DNA from: Vespula vulgaris
Taxonomy: Eukaryota > Arthropoda > Insecta > Hymenoptera > Vespidae
NCBI RefSeq assembly: GCF_905475345.1
Contig: NC_066596.1
Coordinates: 4,713,001-4,777,000, forward strand
Length of the DNA: 64,000 nt
Direction of reading: 5' to 3'
The position numbers and the translations under genes were made by a program. The notes under the pieces are model-generated. The model saw nothing but the letters and a program-made list of their open reading frames with translations, had not been told where the DNA came from and made no database searches. Position 1 is the stretch's first letter. Every line of letters starts with the position of its first letter. This document shows positions 28,141 to 39,249 of the stretch, piece by piece.

Positions 28141-28694
28141 CATCGATAATGGGCGTTCTTGGATCTCGAGGCAATGTGTGTAAATATAAAGGAAACGGGG
28201 GACGCGCGCCGCAATTTCCAAAAATAGAATGACGTTGGAACTTCGACGGGACACGTCCTCGGTTTTTCTTCGGCGAACGCGCGCACAGATCGGCGACGAT
28301 CTTTGGCGTTTAGTTAATTTTGTTATTTGATTTATCTCGATTTTTTCTTAAAAACCGGGACCGAACATCTTTAATGCGGTTTCGCAAGCCTCTTGTAAAA
28401 TACTATTACACGGAAAGACTCGGACACACACATACGAACACGTTTATTAATTAATAAAAATACAACTTTTTAGAAAAATGTACGGCGGATATTGTTTATT
28501 ATTACCGTATGTATCACCTCCCTTTTCAGCTTTTTGTAGTTTTCTTCAGCCTTTACAACGATGAAATAAAGATAGATCCGGTAAAAAATAATTGAAGGTA
28601 ACAATATCTTCCTAAAGGATTTGATTTAAAAGTTTCACTGAGCATAAACAAAAGTCTGTAGTAAAATTTTAATTATTACATTCATTTGATGAGA

Positions 28695-28700
28695 TTTATT
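28695..28700 (-). promoter_or_regulatory. poly(A) signal abutting the CCDC40 stop
   Basis: On the minus strand AATAAA begins at the base directly after the TAA stop codon. If it is used, the mRNA has a very short 3' UTR. Confidence 0.55.
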
Positions 28701-31700
28701 TTATAATATTTGTAATGTTAACATTATTTTATGTATACTATTTTTCAGAAGTGGAAAATCCTGCTTCGTTTGTTCCATCACGTGCACCAAATAACTATGG
28801 AGAATTCGTTCGTTTTGCAACTCGTCGTTCAGTAACGCTTCATTTTTAAACAGCATTTTGTAACGACCGGATTTAACATCTTGAAGCAACTTTACTTTCC
28901 GTTGTTTAAACACTAATGACTTCAATTTCTAAAAATAATTATATAAGCATATTAAATTACAATATAAAAATATTATATAAGCACGAAAACTTCATTTTTT
29001 CCCACGTCGTTTGATGCTGTTATTAAATCGTCTTATGAAGAAATAAATGCAAAACGAAAACATTTCCACATTGTAACATCAATTTATACAATTTTCAAAG
29101 AAGAAATTGCGAAATAAAGAATACTATAGTGATTATTCGTCCTAAAACATTACTCAACGGGAAGCCATTGCACAATGGTGTATCTTATAAAAAATTATTT
29201 TTTCTATGACAACAAATTTGCATATCTCTTTTTTTTTAACTTACATAACTTTTAAGCATGTCCATTTTCATGATTTCTTGATCTATGTCAGGAATAATAT
29301 CTTCGATCTCTTTTAGCGCTTGTCTTTTTTCGTCTAATTCTTTTAGCATTTCATTCATTTTTTCTTCCGATTGTAATATATTAGATTCTGTTTGTTTTAT
29401 TTCCTAAAAAATTAATAAGAAAGAATAGAAATTAATCAAGAAGACATAATCTTAGTCTAATAAGCACCTTTAAAATTTGTTTGATTTGTAATTTCTGATC
29501 TTTAATACGTTTGGAGAACACTATTTTCTGATTTTGTTGCTCCTTAGGATCCCTTTTTAATTTGCCCATAACTTTATTTAAAATAACATCTCTCCTCCCT
29601 ACACAAAATTCCATATCATTAATTAACTTTTCTTGAGCTCTTTTTAAATGTGAAAGACGCATTTCCATTTTATGAATTTCACTCTTCATTAATGCTATGT
29701 CACCACCGCTACTATGTTCGCTTTTTATTTCTTTCTTCGTTTCTTCCATAATCTGAACCTGGAAGAAAAGAAGATATCATGAGATCAATAAAAATGTATA
29801 GTTTCACTATATAATACTATGTGCATTACTTTTTTCTCCCAAGATAAACTTTCTCGTTGTGCTGCATTTAATTCTTCGTTTAGAACTACTTTCTCATTTA
29901 TCAATACTTGTAAATCACTTTGTAATTTTACGAGATCGAACTCCGCATTCTCCAATGACGTCAAATATTCATTCTTTTTGATACAATTTTTATCTTCTAA
30001 TTCTTCTCTAAGCTCCTTTTGAGCAGTAAGATTTACATTTAATTGCAATAGTTTTTGATGCAATAAATTTATCGTTTTATCAATATTTGCATCTTCCTTC
30101 TTAAATTTCTCTAACTGATATTGTATCTTCACATTTTTTTGCTCCATTATCATAACCTCCTTATTAAGAATATTAAGTTGCTGAAGTTGTTCATCTCTTT
30201 GCTGACTCAATGTAACCATATATCCTTGCTGGCGTAGCCAAAATTGTTGTGCTTTTTGATTGTTTTGTTCGGTTTCTTGAATATTCTTTTCTAAAGCAAT
30301 TATTTTTAAGTCTTGTGGGCTGTTTTCTTCACCACCTTTACTTTCTAGAATCTGCAGTACAAAAATATTATACAACTTTTATTTAAAATTACAAAATTAT
30401 TTTAATGATTTTGTTCTTGAAAAGTTGTATATATAATGTACATAACATGGATAATAGAGTTTTAGCTATTTGAAGACATTTTATAAAAACCTTGATAGCC
30501 TAAATGATCAAACATAAGCATCATGAATACTACTGTACACTATAAGCAAATTTTCAAAGCATTTATAGATGCTAACAACAATAAAAGAGATAAGGGAGCA
30601 TACCTGCTCAATCATTTTGTTTAAACTAATAATTTTCATTCGTTTTCTTTCAATTATAGTATCACATTTCTTTATTTCCTTCTGCAAATCACTTATATCT
30701 TTTTCTTTTTCCTTATTTCTTTGCATAAGTTCTTGAGACTCTATTTTCTCATTTTCTATTGAGGTGTTTAATCTTGCTATCTCTAATAAATTCTTTCCAT
30801 AAGAATTTTCTATTTGAACCATTAAAAGTTCCTGTTCTTGTATCATCTTCTTTGTACTCATTAAGAGCTTGTTTAGATAACGTGCTGCTTTATCATGTGT
30901 AACTTTTTCTTTTAATTTTTCAAAAATAAGATTTTCTTGTTCCATTTTCCAATTCATTAATCTTGTTAATTCTTTATCGATTTGTTCTTCTTTATTTAAA
31001 TAACTTTGATATTCCTAAATAAATATCTAAAAGTTATTAATATCTAAAAGTTATTAAATTATTTCACATTGAAAATACGAATTACATACAGCATGTGCAA
31101 CATTATATTCGTTCAGAGTTCGTTCTCCAAATTTAGTAATTTTGATTAATTCAGATTCAAGATTATTGATTCTTGCATTGCCAGTTGTAACCATTTTTGA
31201 AACAATTGCTATATCATCCTCTACTCTTGATTGCAATGATGTTAAATTTTCATTATTTTCTGATTCTTTAAGTGTTTCTTTTTTTAGTTTTTCTATTTCT
31301 GTTTGCATTGTGCTAAAAGATTGCTGCATTTTTCTACAAAATTTGCAAATAAAAAAGATATCACATTAATAAATTTACTTATAATTTATTAATAGAGAAT
31401 TTATGTTATCTTATTAACTTACTCCCGTTCTTCTTTTAATTGATCATATATTTTATCACGTTTACTAATATTTAATACAACTGCATTCCATGCATTGCAT
31501 AAATTTGTATGTTCCCTATGTAAAGCTTCTAAATCTGTATTTGCATCTGCAACCAATTGACTTGTTGCTACTTTTTCCTTAAGTTTAAGTTGTACTTGTT
31601 CATTTAAATTAGTTATTTCTTCTTCCAATCTCCATACTTCTTCTCGAAGCTTAAATAAAATGCAATCTCTTTTCTGTTTCTCAGTAATTAATTCCTGCTG

Positions 31701-32458
31701 AAGAATTGCATCTTTTTGACATGTTTTCTTAGAAATTATTAAACATTTTTTTATTTCTTTTTCCCAATCAGCAAATTGATTTTGTAAAACAGTCATTTTT
31801 TGTAAGTCATGTGAAAGTTTATCTTCTTTTTCTTTTTCCTCCAGCATCTTCTTCTGTGCTTTTTTATGTAATTCTTTTATATTACTAATTTTTTGATCTT
31901 TCTCTTCTCGTAAAGATATAAGTTTCATTAACGTGTTTTGATATTTTTCAATCGTATTTTGCTGTTGTGAAATTTCTTGTTGTACATAATAGAGCTGTAG
32001 ACTTTCTTCCTCATGTTTCTTTTTAGTAGACTTTAATGCTGCTTCCTGAAATATTAATATTTTTACCAGATTATTATTATTTAATCAAAAACAGAATTGA
32101 TTTTTTAAGATTTGTGATAAGTTAGGAAGTACTAAATCAGATTAAAAAGAAGAAAAAAAGTAATAACCAAGTTAAAGAATAAACATAAAAAATTACAAAG
32201 ACATTTACATATTAATATTTTTCTTACAAGATCAAGTATATCTTCCGAAAGCTTATTAGCTAGACGAAGAAGATGTTCCTTTAATGCACTTTGAAATCTT
32301 TTCATCAATGCATCGTCTGGATCTAAAACATTTGGAATCTGTACAGAGTTTTTGCCTAACCAAAATGACTTGGATAGTTTGTTTGAATCCTGTATTGTAT
32401 TAGGTGTAGATGAATCATATTTAAGAGGTGATAGATTTTCTACTTGTATATCAGACAT
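28701..32458 (-). CDS. CCDC40: coiled-coil domain-containing protein 40 (CCDC40), axonemal ruler
   Basis: Eight exons (32,458-32,228; 32,045-31,423; 31,333-31,090; 31,014-30,604; 30,351-29,830; 29,758-29,468; 29,403-29,245; 28,928-28,701) join in frame into about 902 residues. Most of the protein is Lys/Glu/Leu/Gln heptad coiled coil. CCDC40 marks are VLDPDDALMKRFQSALKEHL near residue 45-62, the WEKKVQ motif at the exon 5/6 join, an MKSEIHKMEMRLSHL stretch, and a C-terminal FKNEALLNDEL ... FPLLKNSIHKI segment. In other animals CCDC40 pairs with CCDC39 to set the 96-nm repeat of motile axonemes. In an insect this points to sperm tails and chordotonal cilia. I start at MSDIQ because the next in-frame Met upstream (32,557) gives an unrelated leader. 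It runs tail-to-tail with LMO4. Confidence 0.93.
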
Positions 32459-32909
32459 TGTAGAATATTTAACAAACCAACTAAATAAAAATACAAGACC
32501 ACCAATTCTAGTAGACTTCACAGTACTACTAGGTGTACAATATCTTCTGATGATCAAATGGATTTAATGTGAGTTACTATAGTAACATGCGTAGTATATA
32601 CATACTTATAAATCAATAACTGATAAATGGAGTAATTGACATTAATATTTACTATGAATTATAAGACTATGAGAATGATAGTTAAATAAATGCATGTATT
32701 GAAAAATATAATTTAAGAATAAGTACAACTTTAATAACAAGAATAGAGCATATATATGTATGATGTATTTAAAATACTTCAAGGTTTTACATAATTCATT
32801 ATTATATATATTTAAGCATCTTATTATTTCTTAAGAAGATTGTTCATATTCATTTACATTACTTTATATTTATTTATGTCTCTTAAATGAGCAAAAAAGT
32901 TTGTTTTAT

Positions 32910-32962
<53 letters not shown>

Positions 32963-33323
32963 ACACACACACACGCATATAAGGATATATAACCTAAAAT
33001 TTGTTATACTACCACAAATAGCGATATTACATTTTGAATTAAAGAAAAATCTTAAAAATAAATAATATTAGGTTTATTTGAACATAGAATAATGCAGATC
33101 ACTTCACAACTCAAACTGGAAATTTCCTTCGTCAAATACAACAATAAAACAAATTCACATTTTTATAATTTTAAGATAAGTATATGTGTGAGTGTCTGCT
33201 CTAATAATTTTGATTTCTACAAATATAAGCATAATTAAATCTATTCAATTAGATTACTTCATATGTTTCATATTACAATGAAATATACAATTTAAAATGT
33301 GACTATCGAAAAACATTAATCGA
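32459..33323. other. intergenic, AT-rich
   Basis: Between CCDC40 and ISCA1 I see no coding frame. The stretch holds the (TA)n tract at 32,914-32,958, a short (CA)n run after it, and what should be the ISCA1 3' UTR. Confidence 0.7.
32914..32958. repeat. (TA)n microsatellite
   Basis: A perfect TA run followed by about 15 nt of CA repeat, so a compound dinucleotide tract. Confidence 0.95.
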
Positions 33324-34249
33324 CTAAACTGAGAAACTTTCTCCACACCCACACGTCCCTTTGATATTTGGATTATTAAACACAAATTCAGAACTTAATT
33401 TGTTTTCAATATAATCCATTTCTGTTCCAAGAAGCGATAATTGAGCTTTCTTATCTATTATTATACGAACTCCATCTTGTACTACTTCTTCATCTAGCTG
33501 GCTTTTTTCTTTCGCATAATCTAATGTATAACTTAATCCATTGCAGCCTCGTTGCTTTACACTGACTTTGAGACCAATCTATAAATATTAAAGTATAAGC
33601 ACACTAAGAAGATACAGATTAAATTAAGAAATTAAAATTAAAATTATGATAAAATTCCATTTAAAAACATAAATATACATATATATAAGATTATAAGCTT
33701 ATATTTTATTACAATAGTATATTCTAATATGCAATGTTATATAAGAACTATGATAAAATACAAAGGATACAAAATATATACTCACATATTCTGATTTATT
33801 ATCCAAAATTTCTTTAATCTTTTTAACAGCATTAGGTGTCTAAAATAAGAAAATGCATAGATTTAACTGTTCTATACATTAAATTCTGTTTCGTAAAATT
33901 GGCATTATTGTATCTTGATATATTTTATGTTATCAGATGACAACAAGTAAAGTTTGAACAATAAGAATTTATTATCATAAACATTAAAAACAAATGCTGC
34001 AAAATTAGTATATTTTTGTTTTTATTCTTTTCTTGTTAATACCAAGGTAATAAAGTTATAGGTTAGATTATTTCTACTTCCAGTATAATGTGAATAAATA
34101 TGAAACCATTTTCACAAATTTTGTATAAAAGTTTAAAATAAGTTTCTAATCACATGAATACTAACTAATGTAAGTGCAGCTCGCGTAGAAAGAATTTTTC
34201 TTCCCTTGACAGCTCGAACAGTGGCGGCAGCCATCATGGATGACGCCAT
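33324..34249 (-). CDS. ISCA1: iron-sulfur cluster assembly 1 (ISCA1/MagR), mitochondrial
   Basis: Three exons (34,249-34,166; 33,839-33,786; 33,578-33,324) give 130 residues, close to the usual A-type carrier length. The first exon encodes a basic, Ala-rich leader (MASSMMAAATVRAVKGRK), consistent with mitochondrial import. The last exon holds the HesB/IscA fold with the three conserved cluster-binding cysteines: one in RGCNGLSY and two in GTCGCGESF near the C-terminus. ISCA1 acts with ISCA2 and IBA57 in making mitochondrial [4Fe-4S] clusters. The insect protein is also called MagR, with a debated magnetoreception role. It lies on the same strand as its neighbours but is unrelated to the adjacent hexamerins. 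Confidence 0.97.
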
Positions 34250-34836
34250 TTTTAAAAGACTGCAAGTTTACATGTAACTAAGTTCGAGTAGTGAAAATTT
34301 ATGAACAGTTTCATAAAGTTTATAAAAGATTACTACCGCGGAGAAAAGATTTTTTAAATTTTGCCTAATAATTTCCCTACTATAATGTAAAATTAAAAAA
34401 TAAATAACAAAATATATATAATGACGAATAATATTTATAAATAAAGATTGAAATAGTAGAGCTTTCTTCTTCATATATTTCTTCTTCATATACTTGTTCA
34501 TGTACTTCTCAGAATATGAACGCGATCATAGAAATATATCAATTAGTTGTCGCAACTCGTCTAGATGTCGCTAACTCTTCTTAGCGTTAGATTTTAAATT
34601 CATTGTCTGTTCACTATCTTACACTCGTAGCATATCCAACTTCAGCAACAAGTATCTATTGTTCAGGATAAAATATGAACTATAAGCATGCAGGGAAACA
34701 TTATCCCCACTATCATACCGATATATTACTTGTGTAAATTATACCCGCTCACGATCAATTATTTTTAAAATACTTCAGATGATAAGGTGTATAAATTTAA
34801 ATTAAGTATTTTTTTTACAGCTGTATAAAAAAAGAT
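34250..34836. other. intergenic between hexamerin A 3' end and ISCA1
   Basis: AT-rich, with no supported coding frame. It should include the ISCA1 promoter just above 34,249, but no TATA box is evident there, as expected for a housekeeping gene. Confidence 0.6.
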
Positions 34837-34842
34837 TTTATT
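34837..34842 (-). promoter_or_regulatory. poly(A) signal of hexamerin A
   Basis: AATAAA on the minus strand about 75 nt after the stop codon, in a typical position. Confidence 0.7.
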
Positions 34843-34916
34843 TACCGTGAGAAATGAAATTATTAGATGCATTAACAAAAATTAACATTTTGTTAATGAA
34901 TTACGTAAATGATAAA

Positions 34917-37709
34917 TCAAGCAATTATGTCGTTAAAATTTTCAGTTTCATCCTTATGGAAAATGAAGACATCTTTTAGTAACATGTTAGGTCCATCATA
35001 ATGAAAATCGATGATTGGCTTATCCAAGGGGAATCCGAATGGTTTATCATCAAATTTGTAATTACCGAAGATACGAGATGTGTATAAAAGAGGTTCGCTG
35101 ATTACTGGGCTAACATAGATGAACATATACAACGGAAAACCTTCTTTTCTTCCTTTAGGCAGAAGCAATCTTTCCGGGAATCCATAAAGCCTTTCGTTGT
35201 ATTTCAAGGTTTCAGAACCATTTAAAGATCTTTCGATCTTCTTGTAGAAAATTTCGCTAGGTTCTGGATCGGGAGACAAGAAGAAACAGTCCTTGCTGTT
35301 TCGATCGATCTTATTTATACCAGCATTCACTGTTGAAATAATATTCACATTAGTAAAAGATATTTAGTAAAAATTCATTTATCATATAAAAATTGCTATA
35401 CTAACGATCGATTATCCAGTTGTCAATCTCATAAAAGTATTTCAAGTTGTCTTCGAAATTGAGCAATCTTCGATATATGTCGTATTTAGGTCCTAAGAAA
35501 ATACGAATAGCTGCTTTGATACTTTTTTCGGAATTAATGGTTATGTGGAAATTGAATGGTTTGTGATTGAGACGATATTGTCTCGCTTTGATAATATAGC
35601 TTTCAGCTTCTTGCTGGCTCTCGACCATCAATCCGTTATTAAGGGATGTATCGAATTGATCGAAGTAAGTAATTAATTTGTCTACAGCAAAAGATTCAAC
35701 TTTGAGACTTGGAAAAACAATCATATCCCTGGTATAAGGCTCTTGGCGTATTTTGTATCTATCGAAATCAATTATAATTATTATTTCAACGAGAATAAAG
35801 AATCTGCTATATTCATTAACAAACTACGATACCTGTGATAATAATTACAAATCTTCTTGTAGAGCCGATAGAAAGCGGGATCTCTCAAAGACGTAGCAAA
35901 ACTCTCGAGAGCGCTTGGTACAATTTGGTAAGGTGTTGCAGGATCAACGTTGTATCCAAAAATCTTCCTAACGTAGTAGTCTAAACTTCCATAGAAATCG
36001 TAGTTATGTGAATCTTGATTACCTTCAATTATATTACCAAGAACATTAAGACCATCCGAAGAATAAATTTTGACTAATTTGGCGTTCTTATCGACGACAA
36101 GACCGGAATCGATAGCACTGGAAATTCGTGATTCCATTTCGTATACATCCTAAAAATAATAGAAAAATAAGTCATCTATTTCAATTTGTTAAATACATAT
36201 AATTACTTTGAAATAGCATAATGTATTTAATCTGAATGATATAGATACCTTGATATATTTGTATTTGTAGTACGGAAACATACTCAAGTATGGACGTTGC
36301 GGGAACGGTAAGCCATTGTGATAAGTCATAGTTGGATAATATCCAGGATAGAACTCTTTGTACCAGTCGAATTCTTCTATTTTACCAAGATTGTTCGATA
36401 GACGTTCCAAGTAGTAACGTGTCATAAGTTGTTTGTGTCCGTACAAATATTCTTCTCCACGATATTTTGGCATTTGATATTCTTCGCTTTTCAGCCAGAA
36501 GGGATATTGTTGTCTGAAGTAGAAGTAATACAAGTTCAAGCCAATATCTTCAGTGAAGTAATTCAATTTGTATTCTTGATCATGTTCGTAAGTTATATAC
36601 CAGCCGGAATAATTTGCTGGGATAATGTAAGTGTCATATCCAGTTAACTTTTGCGTATCTGAAATATATAGATATCTATAATAAAAATATATATTCGCGG
36701 ATGATAAATTATGAAGTTTATCTAGAAACTTGTGCATACAAAATCAAATCTGAAATAAGCTTTTTTAAGTTTGGACAGTATGTAACTAATTCCTAGCGTT
36801 TTTGGTCAATCACTTACCAAAGATTTGAAAACTATCTTTTAATCTTCGATATTTTATTATCAATAAATCAAATTTTAATTAAAACGGAAACCCATCAATC
36901 TTTTGCAAAATTATAACATAGTTTCGAAGATCTGTTTTTCTTACCTAGTTTACCGTAAATCTTCGCATGGTATGCCTTTTTAAGAACTTCAGAATTGAAA
37001 AAGACATAGGGATATATCTCGTAGAGAGGTGGAAGTTGGATGTAGAGAGTATCTGGACGACTGATAACAGCATTATAAAGGGCACAAACGAATTGACCTT
37101 CGTTTACATAAATACGAGCCCATAATGCTGTTTTGTAAAAGACATCGAAATCTTTGGCATAATAAAACAAATGGAACAGAGCCACCGATTCTTTAAGAAG
37201 TTTAGGATAGTAGATGGAAAAAACATCGCCTCGTGCTAACATTCCATACTTGTATAAATACAGGAACTCTTTTACAGCGTCCTGAAAATATTTCATAATT
37301 ATACTCATTGCTATATAAGCTCAATCAAATCGTTATAATCGTAAAATTATTAATTCTTTATCAATTATCTAGCTCTACATTTTTAATATTTATGTTAGAT
37401 TCGAAACTCTACAGTGCATCTATCCCGATAATTTTGATTCGAGTATATACATGACGTAATTCAAATACGATTTTAAAATTATTTACGTACTTTATTGGTG
37501 TAGGAATCGATGTTTGCTTCAATATTATATTGTTGACCCTCGGCATATAACGCAGGGTTGACGATGCTCGGCTGAGAAACGTGATACAAGAGATTGTATA
37601 TCTTCTTTTGTTTTAATAAAAAGTTTTGGTCAGCCGTTCGAACAGTATAATATTCAGCGGAGGCAAGGCAGAAGGCCAGAATGGCCAAAACTGCCAAGTT
37701 CCTGTACAT
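34917..37709 (-). CDS. hexamerin A (arylphorin-type larval storage protein, 682 aa)
   Basis: Six exons (37,709-37,491; 37,281-36,945; 36,658-36,249; 36,149-35,833; 35,758-35,406; 35,329-34,917) join in frame. A signal peptide (MYRNLAVLAILAFCLASA) is followed by the hemocyanin N, M and C domains. The helical core has YAKDFDVFYKTALWAR and YYLERLSNNLG. The C-terminal part has the family's YGFPERLLLPKG and GFPLDKP motifs. At the hemocyanin copper site the histidines are replaced by Tyr/Phe (LNLYYFYFRQQYPFW), as in all hexamerins, so it cannot carry oxygen. It is visibly Tyr-rich. Hexamerins are secreted by fat body as hexamers and feed amino acids to metamorphosis. It is the downstream-most of three tandem copies. 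It belongs with the bee Hex70 group, but I cannot assign a letter. Confidence 0.96.
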
Positions 37710-37790
37710 GGTCGATTTCGTTTAGCAGACCTTCAGTATGACCAGCTATCTTTTCTCCGCTAATTCTACGCGCAACAACGGGACGCTTCC

Positions 37791-37799
37791 ATATTTATA
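37791..37799 (-). promoter_or_regulatory. TATA box of hexamerin A
   Basis: TATAAATAT on the minus strand about 90 nt above the ATG, implying a 5' UTR of roughly 50-60 nt. Confidence 0.75.
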
Positions 37800-39249
37800 G
37801 TATCTTCACCTCCTAATCAACATTACTCAGGTCATAAGGGTGACTCATATATTTTGCAAGGAAGAACGCACAAAAATGATATACGGTATTAACGATCATG
37901 TTTACCAATGATTACTCTGGCAGAGATTTGTGAATGGTACGATTGTTGATATTATTTTTCAGCATGCTATCAGAAAGTATCTATTAAACTAATACTTCTT
38001 TGTTCTTCGTATTTTCAAGCGAAAATTAAGGAAGAATATTAATGCGAAATATATTCATATCCTTAGGACTAGTCTTATTGAAAAATAATTCTTTGAAAAA
38101 AATAATTGTTCTTATTTTTAGAGTCATATTAGAGATAAATCGATATGAAGTAAATATAGGCAAACTTTTCAAATTTGTTTAAACGCTATAAGTGAAACGT
38201 TTATTGAAAAAACATCTATAAAAGAAGCGAATGTCAATAATAGATAACAAAAAAAATCACTTGAGCATTTTTAATTTATATTAAATACCTTCATTAAAAG
38301 AAATATCTAATATATACAATCACATAGATTAAAGTTAAATTGATAGTTATTAAGATAAACGAAATCAATTACGAACGCGTAAATAAATTATCAAAACAAG
38401 TTTGTTGAAGATATCTATTTGACTTCTGACATAAATTGAATCTTAAAATTTCTTTTTTGCAATTTATGCGATACAAAAATTTTTCTAAAAAACATTTTAT
38501 TAAATTATACGATTTTGTGAACGTATATTAATGATCATATATATTGCAAATTATACTCTATATTTTTTATAAAGAGATTTCCTTATTTAAAATAAATACA
38601 AACATTATGCAATTATAGTTTATCCTATTACGCGATTAGTATGATTTGTAGCGGAAGAATCAACAGTCAATGAGGTGTACAAAACAAGGGGTAGATTCAT
38701 GGAACATCTGGGCTTGAAAGATAAATCATTAAAATGTGTAATTAACTGTGCCTGATATAGTTATATCAGCATATTTATTCTCAATAATAAAAAAATCAAA
38801 TATAATTGCTCGGGATAACAACATACCTACCATTATTATCGCATCTTCATTCTCAGAGTTTCGATAAAAGCTAAACTTACGCTTAATCATTTGCATGAAC
38901 TTCTTGCTAATTATGACCCCGTAGCTCGCATGGATCCGGTTTTTTCTCAATCTGCTTATGAGTCAACGTACATGCTTAAATCATCTTTTGATCTATTTCT
39001 ATGTTCTTTCTTTCATGTTACCGCACAAGAAAAACAAGATAGGACTAGTATATTTAAAAAAGAATCTATCAAATTTTTAGATGTCAATTATAAATCGAAA
39101 ATTTTATTGAAAACATTTCAACGTTCTATACAAGAAATTAACAAAGATAAATATTTCATGTGCTTTTAGTAAGAACTCCGCAGTCTTTTTCTTTGATTCT
39201 CTTTGATGTATCTCTTATGAAACATTCAAACAATTTAATTAAAAATATT
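37800..39249. other. intergenic between hexamerins A and B
   Basis: About 1.4 kb of AT-rich sequence with no supported gene. It should hold the stage- and fat-body-specific control elements of hexamerin A, close to the TATA box. Open frames on either strand here are short and low in complexity. Confidence 0.6.

Larger units (their letters stand above)
25425..28460 (+). other. probable LMO4 3' UTR and downstream flank
   Basis: No coding frame is supported here. The stretch contains CT/GA microsatellites, AATAAA at 25,927-25,932, 26,929-26,934 and about 28,453-28,458, and AT-rich UTR-like sequence around 27,590-27,680. The true polyadenylation site cannot be chosen by eye. The convergent CCDC40 gene ends about 250 nt further on. 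Confidence 0.5.

Noticed and set aside
29819..30022. Plus-strand frame opposite CCDC40 exon 5, and similar plus frames opposite other minus-strand exons
   Set aside because: Antisense shadows of well-supported coding exons.
32914..32974. TA-rich tract as a possible replication origin or element end
   Set aside because: It is an ordinary compound TA/CA microsatellite with no inverted repeats or target-site duplication.
38891..39169. Plus-strand frame of 92 codons between hexamerins A and B
   Set aside because: AT-rich, with no homology I recognise and no splice or poly(A) context. Likely chance.
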